A stretch of 43,551 nucleotides of DNA from Acidimicrobiia bacterium (GTDB lineage Bacteria > Actinomycetota > Acidimicrobiia > Acidimicrobiales > Poriferisodalaceae): the NCBI GenBank assembly GCA_012960315.1, contig DUBN01000004.1, positions 1 to 43,551 on the forward strand, read 5' to 3'. Under the pieces are notes generated by a model. The model was not told the DNA's origin. It did no database searches and saw only the letters and a program-made list of their open reading frames with translations. The position numbers and the translations under genes were made by a program. Below, one piece after another: positions 9,399 to 17,890 of the stretch. Position 1 is the stretch's first letter. Every line of letters begins with the position of its first letter.

Positions 9399-10532
9399 TC
9401 AATCTCGCCGATAGCGGTGGGGGACAAAAGGAAGTTTCGTGACTTGACAAGGAACGTCTTTTCCTCGAACATCAGCGACCAACAAAGTGCCTGTCTTTGC
9501 GTGCCGGGCGTCGACGTACCCCATGGCGACAGGTTGGTTGCACGTGGGTCCGTAGCCGCCGCTTGTGATGATTCCCACTTGGTTATTTTCTTCTGATCTG
9601 AGTTTTGCCCCTTCGCGAATTGGGCGTTTAGTGAGGGCCGAAACTCCCACTCTCATTCGTTCGGGCCCTGAGGAAAGTTGACCCAAGATTGTGTCTGCGC
9701 CGGCAAATGAGGCTTCGCTTCTCCGGCGTTCTTGAATAGTCCAAGCGAGCCCTGCTTCGACGGGTGTCGTACCCTCATCCAACTCGTGGCCGTAAAGACA
9801 CAAACCCGCCTCCAGGCGCAAACTATCCCTCGCTCCGAGGCCGCATGGAAGGACTCGATCGTCTTCTAAAAGTTGCTCTGCGATACGTCCAGCACTGCTC
9901 GCGGGGACAACCAGTTCAAAACCGTCTTCACCGGTGTAGCCACTGCGGCTGATATCGCACACGATGTCATCCAAACGGAATTCGCGTCGCTGCATGAATT
10001 TCAGTTCAGCTATGTCGCTGAAGAGCATTGAGAGCACTTCGCAAGATTTGGGTCCCTGGACAGCTAATTGCGCCAGATCCTCACGAACTTCGATCCTTAC
10101 GTTGGTGGAAATGTTCCGCTCGATATAGGCGAGATCATCAGCCGTTCGTGAAGCATTCAGTACGAGACGAAGCCGATCGTCATGTCGACTGACAATCAAG
10201 TCGTCAACTACACCGCCTTCGTTGTTGGTTAACAGGCCATATCGCAGTCGTTCGTTTCCGAGATCAGATATTGACGCCGGTGTTATTTTCTCGAAGCTGT
10301 CCATCACTGCGCCGAGCCCGTAGCCGCGCATCGGTATCAGATCGACGATTCCCATGTGGCTGACGTCGAAAAGCCCTGCAAGCGTTCTTGTTGCGTGATG
10401 CTCACTGATTACCCCGTCAAAATTAAGAGGCAACTCAAAGCCCGCGAAAGCAACCATCCTGGCTCCATGACCACGATGAAAACTGTCAAGGGGGCTTTGC
10501 TTGAGATGTTCAGATTGGGAAGCTTCAGTCAT
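9399..10532 (-). CDS. gcvT: Glycine cleavage system aminomethyltransferase, T protein
   Basis: Transfers the aminomethyl carbon from H protein to tetrahydrofolate, giving 5,10-methylene-THF and ammonia. The 377-aa protein shows the hallmark N-terminal LDSFHRGHGARMVAFAGFE-type start, GLFDVSHMG, the folate-binding YTGEDGFEL segment, GLGARDSLRLEAGLCLYGHEL, and the C-terminal ITSGGYGP/AMGYV barrel. All are normal, and the length is close to E. coli GcvT. It is the first gene after the tandem glycine riboswitch, with the ATG about 30 bases beyond the second aptamer, so the riboswitch most likely controls gcvT-gcvP and perhaps the genes beyond. Confidence 0.97.
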   Translation of the reverse strand: MTEASQSEHLKQSPLDSFHRGHGARMVAFAGFELPLNFDGVISEHHATRTLAGLFDVSHMGIVDLIPMRGYGLGAVMDSFEKITPASISDLGNERLRYGLLTNNEGGVVDDLIVSRHDDRLRLVLNASRTADDLAYIERNISTNVRIEVREDLAQLAVQGPKSCEVLSMLFSDIAELKFMQRREFRLDDIVCDISRSGYTGEDGFELVVPASSAGRIAEQLLEDDRVLPCGLGARDSLRLEAGLCLYGHELDEGTTPVEAGLAWTIQERRRSEASFAGADTILGQLSSGPERMRVGVSALTKRPIREGAKLRSEENNQVGIITSGGYGPTCNQPVAMGYVDARHAKTGTLLVADVRGKDVPCQVTKLPFVPHRYRRD

Positions 10533-10561
10533 GTTCCGCCAGCTCGCGTCAATGTCGACGC

Positions 10562-10760
10562 CCCGCGCTGTCGTGGAACCTGAGAGATTGGCCGCTTATC
10601 GCAGTTTTCCCCTTCGGTGGAGAGGCGCCAAAGCCCCCTCGCTTTCCAGCGTTGCTTCTTCCCTGCGGTCCTGGGGCCTGAGAGTTTCCCGGGGCGGTTG
10701 CTCCTTCGGCGCCGACCAGATGAGGCATACAAACCAGTCGAACTCTCCCACTGGGCTTTA
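10562..10760 (-). ncRNA. Tandem glycine riboswitch upstream of gcvT-gcvP
   Basis: Two consecutive glycine aptamers are visible on the minus strand in the gcvT leader. Aptamer 1 (about 10757-10665) contains GGGAGAG, then GGCGCCGAAGGAGCAA, then AAACTCTCAGGC. Aptamer 2 (about 10640-10562) contains CTGGAAAGCGAG, GGCGCC, ACCGAAGGGG and AATCTCTCAGG. These are the conserved core blocks of the family and appear in the correct order twice, joined by a short linker. Tandem glycine riboswitches usually switch on glycine cleavage genes when glycine is high; whether this one acts on transcription or translation is not evident. Edges are approximate to about 10 bases. Confidence 0.93.
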
Positions 10761-10772
10761 GCAGCGAGCATC

Positions 10773-10778
10773 ATCATA
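10773..10778 (-). promoter_or_regulatory. Candidate -10 element for the gcv riboswitch transcript
   Basis: TATGAT on the minus strand lies about 15 bases upstream of the first aptamer, in the gap after arsC. No good -35 hexamer is visible 16-18 bases further up, so this rests on the -10 match and position only. A six-base-pair hairpin (CAAGTT/AACTTG) lies between it and the arsC stop but lacks a T-run. Confidence 0.35.
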
Positions 10779-10841
10779 AACGCGACGTAAGGCGCGAGGT
10801 GCGATAGTTAGGCTGAGAATTCAAGTTGTTTCAACTTGCTT

Positions 10842-11198
10842 CTACCCTAGGAACTCAACAATCCGACCTTTGGGACGTCCGATGATTGCCTTGTCGGACC
10901 TTACGAGCACAGGGCGTTGCATCAACGCCTTACGTTCAACCAGCAGATCTATTACGGCTTGTGGATTGCCGACGTACTCCTCCGGGTTTAACCCGAGTTC
11001 TTTAAATTTGGAGTCTTTCCGCACGAGGTCTTCAACTGGATCCTCAAGAAGAGACACGATCGTTTCCAAAGTCGCGCGATCAGGAGGTGTCTTCATGTAG
11101 AGGACAACTTCGGCTCGCACATTTTGCTCCTCAGCGACCGCCAAGGCATTCTTCGATGACCCTCAATGGGGATTGTGATAAATCGTAACGTCAGCCAC
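10842..11198 (-). CDS. arsC: Arsenate reductase (glutaredoxin type) with selenocysteine at the catalytic position
   Basis: ArsC/Spx-family thioredoxin-fold protein of 118 aa if one TGA (11165-11163) is read as Sec. From a GTG at 11198, preceded by GAGGAG at a five-base spacing, it reads MADVTIYHNPH, U12, GSSKNAL. The plasmid R773 enzyme has MSNITIYHNPA-C12-GTSRNTL, so the match is co-linear to the residue and Sec replaces the nucleophilic cysteine that attacks arsenate. The arsenate-binding arginines are also kept: R60, R95 (LMQRP) and R108 (IGRP). Without readthrough, only a 100-aa remnant lacking the active site would be called. It lies 33 bp downstream of a crotonase and upstream of the glycine riboswitch; no arsR, acr3 or arsB is near, so arsenic may not be its only substrate. 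The electron donor is unknown; mycothiol or mycoredoxin is plausible. Confidence 0.9.
11136..11165 (-). promoter_or_regulatory. In-frame Sec UGA codon and candidate bacterial SECIS of arsC
   Basis: The UGA is at 11165-11163. Counting its U as 1, G15-C30 and A16-U29 pair, A17/G28 is a mismatch, then U18-G27 wobble, G19-C26 and C20-G25 close a CUUG tetraloop at 21-24. The apical loop is at the same distance from the UGA as in selD. The stem is short and not strong by eye, so the placement of the UGA at the catalytic residue is better evidence than the hairpin. Confidence 0.5.
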
Positions 11199-11231
11199 TT
11201 TGACTCCTCGGAATTGATCGGTAGGACGGTA

Positions 11232-11984
11232 TCAGCGTTTGAAGCCGCCTTGAATGCGTTCAACCATGTCAGGCGCTGGCCCGGGACCTTTTTCTCGCGC
11301 CCATTTCAAGCCCTCGGCCCGTCCAAACTCGGCGAGAGTTCTCATCTGACGCTTTTCTTCCCTCAATGTGTGCCAAGAGTTCGCGGCGATGAGATCGGCC
11401 CAAGCGATCGTCGCTTCGGACAACTGTTCGCCCGGGAGAGAACTGTTTGCTAAACCAATTTGGGCAGCTTCATGGCCATCCACGACCCTTCCGCTGTACA
11501 TCATGTCTCGAGCGATGAGCGGCCCAACTCGCTCAGGGAGCCTGCTGGTCATACCCCAAGTGGGTACCATTCCCCATTTCCCGTGGGTGTCACAAAAGCG
11601 TGCGTCATCGGCGCATATAAGAAGATCGCAAGCTAGAGCGAGTTCTAATGCGCCGGTGTAACAGTGACCCTTTACCGAAGCGATAACTGGCTGGGGCATT
11701 GCTTCAATGAGATCAAGAGTTTCTGCCTGTTGATGAGGAGTACTTGCGTGTTCGCCGCGCTCAATTGCCTTTAAATCATTCCCCGCTGAGAACGAACGGC
11801 CTTCGCCCGTCAAAATTACGACACCTACTTCACTCGAATTAGCGGCGAGCTGATCCAAGTGAGATCGAAGTTCCGCAAACATTAAAGGACTAAGGGCATT
11901 TAGAGCTTCGGGGCGGTTAAGAGTGAGTGTGCTCACTCCGTTGCGGTCACTACGTAGAACCAGTGGATTGTCGGGCTCATTCAT
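11232..11984 (-). CDS. Enoyl-CoA hydratase/isomerase family protein
   Basis: Crotonase-fold protein of 250 aa. Seen: the LNRPEALNALS start, GEGRSFSAGNDLKA forming the first half of the oxyanion hole, and KGHCYTGALELALACDLL forming the second. The segment that usually carries the catalytic glutamate (PExxLG) is replaced here by THGKWGMVPTWG, a pattern shared by a subset of actinobacterial EchA-type proteins, so simple hydratase activity is not assured. It starts 33 bp after serB and ends 33 bp before arsC, suggesting a serB, crotonase, arsC transcription unit. The CoA substrate is unknown. Confidence 0.88.
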   Translation of the reverse strand: MNEPDNPLVLRSDRNGVSTLTLNRPEALNALSPLMFAELRSHLDQLAANSSEVGVVILTGEGRSFSAGNDLKAIERGEHASTPHQQAETLDLIEAMPQPVIASVKGHCYTGALELALACDLLICADDARFCDTHGKWGMVPTWGMTSRLPERVGPLIARDMMYSGRVVDGHEAAQIGLANSSLPGEQLSEATIAWADLIAANSWHTLREEKRQMRTLAEFGRAEGLKWAREKGPGPAPDMVERIQGGFKR

Positions 11985-12017
11985 TGTGTCAGCCTCTCAC
12001 ACCAACTGACGATGGAC

Positions 12018-13217
12018 TCAGTCAGTGTGCAAATCGCCCGGAGCGTCGGAAGCATCGGCCGCCTCAACTTCTTCACGGGTGACTCCAAGCATGAACAATA
12101 TTGCATCGAGATAAGGAACATTTACTGCGGTATCAGCTGCTCCGCGAAGTACTGGCTTCGCGTTGAATGCAATCCCCAGACCAGCTTTTTGCAACATCGG
12201 GAGATCATTAGCGCCGTCTCCAACTGCCACGGTTTGCTCCAGCGGCACCCCTTCGGCTTCGGCGATTGTTTCAAGCAACCTTGCCTTGGTTTGAGCGTCG
12301 ACGATTTCGCCTTCAATTCGGCCCGTGATGACCCCATCAATGATTTCAAGACGGTTGGCGTGAGCATGATCTAATTTGAGTTCCTTGGCGAGTTCGTCAG
12401 TAAAATGGGTAAAGCCACCGCTGATGATTGCTATGCGATAGCCGAGCCTTCTGAGCGTTCGCACGAATGTTCTCGCTCCGGGCGTGAGGACCATTCGCGC
12501 GATCGCCCGATCGATTGCCGCAGCGCTGGTGCCCTGCAAAAGTGCGACACGTTTCTTGAGAGCCTCGGAGTAATCAAGGTCGCCCCTCATCGCGAGGTCT
12601 GTCAATCGGGCGACTTCCTCTCGGTGCCCCGCTTCGTCAGCCAAAAGCTCAATCATTTCATTTCGGATCAGTGTGGAATCCACGTCAAGAACCACTAGGC
12701 GGCTTGACCGACGTGACAATCCGTGAGGTTGTACAGCGATGTCGATCGACTCTTCGGCAGCGACGTCCATTAGTGCCGCCTGCAGCTTGTCCGAATCCCC
12801 GCCCTCGACCAGGAATTCGTAGCTCCAGACTGGAAAACGCGAAAGTCTGTGTATTCGATCTATGTTGCCCCCGTTTGCGGCAATAGCTCCACTTGTTCGA
12901 GCTAATGCTTCGGGCGAAAGCTCAGGACCCAGAACGGTGACTACCTGGCGTCGCGCATGCCGCGTCGGCGTCGCATCAACAATTTCGAAATCGATGTCGA
13001 GACCTCGCTCCCATCCAAATAGCAGGACCTCTTTAACCAGATCTCTCCCGGTCGGAGCAACAACGGCGAGCCCCAAGGTCAACTGACGCCTGACCACCAC
13101 TTGCTCCATGTCTTGGAGTTCCGAACCCAGGCTCGCCAGCAAACCTAAGAGGTCACTGGTGATGCCCGGGCGGTCAACGCCGGTCACACGTATGAGAATG
13201 GTCTGGGGGGAGGCCAT
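12018..13217 (-). CDS. serB: Phosphoserine phosphatase with N-terminal ACT domains
   Basis: Last step of serine synthesis, hydrolysing O-phosphoserine to serine. The 399-aa protein has two ACT-type regulatory domains (about residues 5-80 and 90-165; VTGVDRPGITSDLLG is a clear ACT start) followed by a HAD phosphatase domain. HAD motif I is D178-V-D180-ST with the nucleophile D178, motif II is the IISGGF serine, and motif IV is VGDGANDLPML. This architecture matches mycobacterial SerB2, in which ACT domains bind amino acids. It is the first gene of the minus-strand run; the 225 bp upstream separates it from the divergent molybdoenzyme genes. Serine is also the precursor of selenocysteine, which fits the gene company. 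Confidence 0.96.
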   Translation of the reverse strand: MASPQTILIRVTGVDRPGITSDLLGLLASLGSELQDMEQVVVRRQLTLGLAVVAPTGRDLVKEVLLFGWERGLDIDFEIVDATPTRHARRQVVTVLGPELSPEALARTSGAIAANGGNIDRIHRLSRFPVWSYEFLVEGGDSDKLQAALMDVAAEESIDIAVQPHGLSRRSSRLVVLDVDSTLIRNEMIELLADEAGHREEVARLTDLAMRGDLDYSEALKKRVALLQGTSAAAIDRAIARMVLTPGARTFVRTLRRLGYRIAIISGGFTHFTDELAKELKLDHAHANRLEIIDGVITGRIEGEIVDAQTKARLLETIAEAEGVPLEQTVAVGDGANDLPMLQKAGLGIAFNAKPVLRGAADTAVNVPYLDAILFMLGVTREEVEAADASDAPGDLHTD

Positions 13218-13442
13218 GGCACCGACGGTACCTTTGGGAAATGTCTAACGCGCGGCTAATTGTGGATCCCCTGGATGCCTAATCAGCGCCGTCGCTGAGG
13301 GACATGAACATGACTTTCGATCAACCGAAGACAGCCGCGGGTCGTGGACAGTCAATAATCGTCTGACTTGTGAGCAACCTTTAGCTAATTAACGCAATAC
13401 ATTTGCCGTAATGAGCGCGATCTTGAATCTTCAAGGAGGGCC

Positions 13443-14957
13443 GTGACTCGGCTGGGGTTCCTTCTCGATAGCGAGACATGCATTGGATGTCACGCTTGTA
13501 CGGTCGCGTGTAAAAGCGAACACGACGTGCCGCTGGGGGTAAACCGGACCTGGGTTAAATACATAGAGACGGGTGAATTCCCAGATACCACTCGCCATTT
13601 CTCGGTGATGCGTTGCAACCAATGTGAGGATGCGCCGTGTATGGAGATTTGTCCGACGTCCGCTTTATTTCGAGCATCCAATGGTGTGGTGGATTTTGAC
13701 GACAACAACTGCATTGGTTGTAAGGGCTGCATGAATGCTTGCCCATACGATGCGATTTACATTAACCCAGAGACCAATACCGCTAACAAGTGCAATTTCT
13801 GTAACCACCGAATTGAGGTGGGCTTGGAACCGTCCTGCGTAGTCGTGTGCCCGACCCATTCGATCAAGGTGATCGATTTCGATGATGCCGATAACGATGC
13901 GCGACGGATTGTGGATAGAGAAGACTTGCCGGTTCGGTCTCCAGAGCAGGGAACGGTCCCCAAGGTTTTCTACCGAGGCGCCAACGAAGCTTCACTTGAT
14001 CCTCTCCTAACGGCCATCCCCGACGATGGGCTTATTTGGGCCGATGTCACCCTCCAACACCCCACACCACCAACCCGAGAACCAGATCTTGTAGGTCGCA
14101 CGACATACACGACGGCCCATGCGACAGCTTGGAAAACCAAAGTTTCGGGATATCTAGTTACGAAGGCAGTTGCAGCAGGCATCATGCTTCTGGCCGCTCT
14201 GATGGTGCTGCTTGGCGAGGCGGATCAGATAACGACAGTCGGGTTCGTGCCGGCGGCGATCGCCGTTTTCTTTGTGTCTGTTACGGGCGCCCTTTTGGTG
14301 GCGGATTTAAAGAAGCCTTCCCGGTTCCTTCTTGTGCTGACTCATGGGAACTGGTCCAGCTGGTTAGTACGAGGTGCTTACATTCTTGGACTTTACGCGC
14401 TCTTGCTCGGAGGGTGGCTGTTGGCGGCATTGCTTGAGTCACCTCAAATGCTTAGGCTTCTGGCCTTACCAATTGCTGTAGTTGCGGCAAGCACCGCCGG
14501 GTACACAGCGTTTCTATTCGCTCAATGCGATGGCCGCGACCTGTGGCAGAGTCAACTGCTTTTACCTACGCTGCTTGTTCAAGCTGTCGCTGCGGGCGGT
14601 TCAGGCTGGTTCATAGCGGACCTATTCGTCGACATGCCTGAATTGCAGGTGGTGCGCGGGATAACCATCGCTGCCCTGGTCGCGAACGGCCTCTTAGTGG
14701 TGCTTGAGATTTCGGGTGATCATTCTCGACATGTCGCCCTAGCGGTGCATTCCATGACACAGGGTGATCAAAGAACACTTTTCTTGACGGGGATGGTCGG
14801 AGGATTGGTCCTACCCGTTATTTTGCTGACCATCAGCGTGATTGTTGACAGCCAAGCATCGCCACTTTCTTGTGTCGCTGGGGTATTGATCCTAGGCGGA
14901 ATGTGGGCGTACGAAGATAGCTATGTACAAGCTGGCCAATCGGTTCCCCTGTCCTAG
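13443..14957 (+). CDS. Fused 4x[4Fe-4S] electron-transfer and DmsC/NrfD-like membrane anchor subunit
   Basis: 504-aa fusion. Residues 1-160 are a DmsB/NrfC-type ferredoxin with sixteen cysteines in four groups (13, 16, 19, 23; 58, 61, 66, 70; 90, 93, 96, 100; 117, 120, 132, 136), enough for four [4Fe-4S] clusters. After a linker, residues from about 237 to the end contain eight hydrophobic segments of membrane-helix length, resembling the DmsC/NrfD quinol-binding anchors. These are usually two separate proteins. The gene starts at GTG with a strong AAGGAGG four to five bases before it, and is followed after eight bases by the catalytic subunit. It should pass electrons between the quinone pool and the molybdenum site. 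Confidence 0.92.
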   Translation: MTRLGFLLDSETCIGCHACTVACKSEHDVPLGVNRTWVKYIETGEFPDTTRHFSVMRCNQCEDAPCMEICPTSALFRASNGVVDFDDNNCIGCKGCMNACPYDAIYINPETNTANKCNFCNHRIEVGLEPSCVVVCPTHSIKVIDFDDADNDARRIVDREDLPVRSPEQGTVPKVFYRGANEASLDPLLTAIPDDGLIWADVTLQHPTPPTREPDLVGRTTYTTAHATAWKTKVSGYLVTKAVAAGIMLLAALMVLLGEADQITTVGFVPAAIAVFFVSVTGALLVADLKKPSRFLLVLTHGNWSSWLVRGAYILGLYALLLGGWLLAALLESPQMLRLLALPIAVVAASTAGYTAFLFAQCDGRDLWQSQLLLPTLLVQAVAAGGSGWFIADLFVDMPELQVVRGITIAALVANGLLVVLEISGDHSRHVALAVHSMTQGDQRTLFLTGMVGGLVLPVILLTISVIVDSQASPLSCVAGVLILGGMWAYEDSYVQAGQSVPLS

Positions 14958-14965
14958 GAGGGTTG

Positions 14966-17848
14966 ATGTCTAACTCGGATGATTCTCGATATTTAGATGA
15001 GGAAAGTTTCTACAAGGATGCCACCTCGAACGCTGGCCTCACTAACTACCCCCCACACGACCAGTGGCACGACTGGACGGAGTTGGATGCCAAAGCTTGG
15101 CCGCGCCGAGTGGAACGGCATTTTCGCCTTATTCCCACCACATGTTTTAACTGCGAAGCAGCATGTGGACTAGTTGCCTATGTGGATCGCGAGACAGGTG
15201 AGATTGCCAAATTTGAAGGCAATCCTGAACATCCGGCGTCGAGAGGAAGGAATTGTGCGAAGGGCCCCGCGACTCTTAATCAGGTAAACGATCCCGAACG
15301 CATCCTGTTTCCCTTGAAACGGGTCGGTGAGCGTGGTGGGGGCGAGTGGGAACGAATCACGTGGGAGCAGGCGCTGGATGAAATCGGAGCGCGCATCCGA
15401 ACCGCACTTGTTGAAGACCGACGTGACGAGATCATGTATCACGTTGGACGGCCGGGCGAAGATGGCTATACCGAGCGGGTGCTCCAGGGTTGGGGGATCG
15501 ACGGCCATAACAGTCACACCAATATCTGTTCCTCTAACGCCCGAATTGGTTATCAGTCCTGGATGGGTCACGATCGGCCCTCCTCGGATTACGCCAACGC
15601 TGAAGTGATTTTCTTGATCTCGTCTCATCTTGAAGCGGGTCATTATTTCAATCCACATGCGCAGCGAATCATTGAAGCCCAGGAAAGAGGAGCGACTGTC
15701 ATATGTGTGGACCCTCGCTTATCTAATACCGGTTCAAAAGCAGATCATTGGCTACCGGCTTGGCCCGGAACAGAACCATTTCTTCTTTTAGCTCTTGCCA
15801 AACTCTTGCTGGAGAACGGTACGTGGGAGCGCGAATTCATGCGGAGGTGGACTAATTGGGAAACGTACCTCACTGAAACACGTCCTGACCTGGATATTGA
15901 GTTTGAATCGTTAGAGAGGGCGCTGCTTGACCAATACGCTGAATACACGCCCGAACGAGCGGAATACATAACTGGAGTACCGGCCGAGGAGATAAGGGAG
16001 ATTGCGTCAATAATTGGCGCTCATCCCACGAAGTTCGCTTCCCACAATTGGCGTGCCGCAGGTGCTGGCAACCTCGGTGGATGGCAGACAGCGCGTTGTT
16101 TGTTCTTCCTTAACGTACTCACTGGCTCAGTCGGCACTGAGGGCGGAACAAGCGGTAACGGATGGAATAAATTTAAACCTCACGCTCCCTTGGGAACTCA
16201 AAAAATCGAACACTGGAATGAGATGTCGTGGCCACGCGAATACCCGCTGAGCTATCACGAGATGTCAATCCTTCTGCCACATTTCTTGAACGAAGGCCGC
16301 GGCAAATTAGATACGTATTTCACTCGCGTGTACAACCCTGTTTGGACTAATCCAGATGGGTTCAGCTGGATGGAAGCTCTCCTCGACCCCTCCAAAGTTG
16401 AGTGCCATGTTGCTCTCACTCCAACCTGGTCGGAAACGGCCATATTTGCCGACTACGTGCTTCCCATGGGCGTCGGCTCAGAGCGCCACGATCTAGCTTC
16501 CTTTGAGACTCATGCTGGACGGTGGATTGGGTTTCGACAACCCGTCATGCGCCGCTTCGCTGAGCTTGAAGGTAAGTCGATAGGCAAAGATTCTCGCACC
16601 CATGAGTTCAATCCTGGTGAGGTTTGGGAAGAAAACGAGTTCTGGATAGATCTTTCTTGGCGGATAGACCCTGATGGAGAGCTCGGAATTAGGGAGCACT
16701 TCGAGAGCCGGTCAGAACCGGGTCAACCAATGACTGTCGACGAGTATTACGGCCTCATTTTCAGTGAAGAAGTACCTGGGCTTTCAGAGGCGGCCACTGC
16801 GGCTGAGCAAACTCCTCTCGAGTTCATGCGTGACAGGGGCGCTTTCGCCATCCCTACGGACCCATACGTACCGTACGAACGTACGGTCGATCCTGCATCT
16901 GTCCAAGATTGTTTGAGAGACGAGACAGGCGTGTTCAGAAAACCTGGGACTGCCGGAGTATTTGATGGCTCCCCAGAATCGTTTGCGGAAACGGTGCTGG
17001 CACCTTTAGGGGATGGTTCGCCGGCAGTGGAAATCGATGGTGAAATCAAAGAAGGATTTCCGACGCCGTCAAAAAAATTGGAACTGTATTCGACGACGTT
17101 GGCTGAATGGGGTTGGCCTGAATACGCCACCCCAACATGGATTCCGAGCCATGTCCATTGGGAGGATCTTGATCTTGAAGGTGATGAGCGAATTCTTTTG
17201 CCGACGTTTCGGATACCAACTCTCATCCACACACGGTCGGCTAATTCGAAATGGCTTAATGAGATCAGCCACCGTCACCCTCTGTGGATTCATCCCGAGG
17301 ATGCTGAAAAGTTAGAAATTGGAGTAAACGAATTAGTTCGCATCACCACTCGTCTTGGGCATTTCGTCATACAAGCATGGCGTACAGAGGGGATTCGCCC
17401 CGGTGTCGTCGCCGCCTCCCATCACATGGGGCGTTGGCGAATGGGGAAAGAGCAGGGGCGGTCGTGGGGTAACGCGCAGGCTGACATAGAAAACGACGGC
17501 TCTACGTGGAAATTGAGTCGGAGCGAAGGCATGGGCCCGTATAGATCTGAGGACCCTGACAGCGAAAGGATTTGGTGGAATGACACCGGTGTCCATCAAA
17601 ATCTCACCTTCGCCGTGCAGCCAGACCCCATATCGGGGATGCAATGCTGGCATCAACGGGTTCGTGTAACGCCCGCCGAGGAAGGCGACTCTTACGGGGA
17701 TGTCGTTGTCGACACGGCTAAATCGCGCGCTGCATACTCGGAATGGCTTGCGAAGACGAGGCCAGCACCTGGGCCGCACGGGCTTCGCCGTCCGCTTTGG
17801 TATGCGCGCCCACTGAAACCCACAGCCGAGGCCTATCGTCTTTCTTGA
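14966..17848 (+). CDS. Molybdopterin oxidoreductase catalytic subunit (DMSO reductase family)
   Basis: Large Mo/W-bis-MGD enzyme of 960 aa. The N-terminal [4Fe-4S] site is C60-xx-C63-xxx-C67 (CFNCEAACG) with C97 in RNCAKG. A likely metal-ligand cysteine is C188 (HTNICSSNAR), a position where formate dehydrogenases have Sec or Cys. Later segments include CVDPRLSNTGSKADHWLP, FADYVLPMG and a C-terminal MopB domain (GVVAASHHMGRW). There is no twin-arginine signal, so it probably works on the cytoplasmic side. The ATG has AGGAGGG five bases upstream. It forms a two-gene unit with the fused iron-sulfur/anchor subunit. The substrate is undetermined; a sulfur oxyanion or polysulfide is possible, as are others. 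Confidence 0.92.
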   Translation: MSNSDDSRYLDEESFYKDATSNAGLTNYPPHDQWHDWTELDAKAWPRRVERHFRLIPTTCFNCEAACGLVAYVDRETGEIAKFEGNPEHPASRGRNCAKGPATLNQVNDPERILFPLKRVGERGGGEWERITWEQALDEIGARIRTALVEDRRDEIMYHVGRPGEDGYTERVLQGWGIDGHNSHTNICSSNARIGYQSWMGHDRPSSDYANAEVIFLISSHLEAGHYFNPHAQRIIEAQERGATVICVDPRLSNTGSKADHWLPAWPGTEPFLLLALAKLLLENGTWEREFMRRWTNWETYLTETRPDLDIEFESLERALLDQYAEYTPERAEYITGVPAEEIREIASIIGAHPTKFASHNWRAAGAGNLGGWQTARCLFFLNVLTGSVGTEGGTSGNGWNKFKPHAPLGTQKIEHWNEMSWPREYPLSYHEMSILLPHFLNEGRGKLDTYFTRVYNPVWTNPDGFSWMEALLDPSKVECHVALTPTWSETAIFADYVLPMGVGSERHDLASFETHAGRWIGFRQPVMRRFAELEGKSIGKDSRTHEFNPGEVWEENEFWIDLSWRIDPDGELGIREHFESRSEPGQPMTVDEYYGLIFSEEVPGLSEAATAAEQTPLEFMRDRGAFAIPTDPYVPYERTVDPASVQDCLRDETGVFRKPGTAGVFDGSPESFAETVLAPLGDGSPAVEIDGEIKEGFPTPSKKLELYSTTLAEWGWPEYATPTWIPSHVHWEDLDLEGDERILLPTFRIPTLIHTRSANSKWLNEISHRHPLWIHPEDAEKLEIGVNELVRITTRLGHFVIQAWRTEGIRPGVVAASHHMGRWRMGKEQGRSWGNAQADIENDGSTWKLSRSEGMGPYRSEDPDSERIWWNDTGVHQNLTFAVQPDPISGMQCWHQRVRVTPAEEGDSYGDVVVDTAKSRAAYSEWLAKTRPAPGPHGLRRPLWYARPLKPTAEAYRLS

Positions 17849-17890
17849 GTTTTCCTGAGGTCAGTATTGCCGAGCGTGAGATCATTCAGT

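Noticed and set aside
10842-11144. Arsenate reductase starting at a TTG at 11144
   Set aside because: This version lacks the active site and has no good Shine-Dalgarno, while the frame upstream through TGA gives the exact family N-terminus with GAGGAG before GTG 11198.
4769-11165. The two in-frame TGAs as sequencing errors or pseudogene stops
   Set aside because: Both fall precisely on catalytic Cys positions in otherwise intact proteins, one of them in SelD itself. Two random errors at these sites are improbable, but read data could not be checked.
15529-15537. Selenocysteine in the molybdoenzyme
   Set aside because: The likely metal ligand position is encoded by TGT (Cys188), and no in-frame TGA occurs in the gene.
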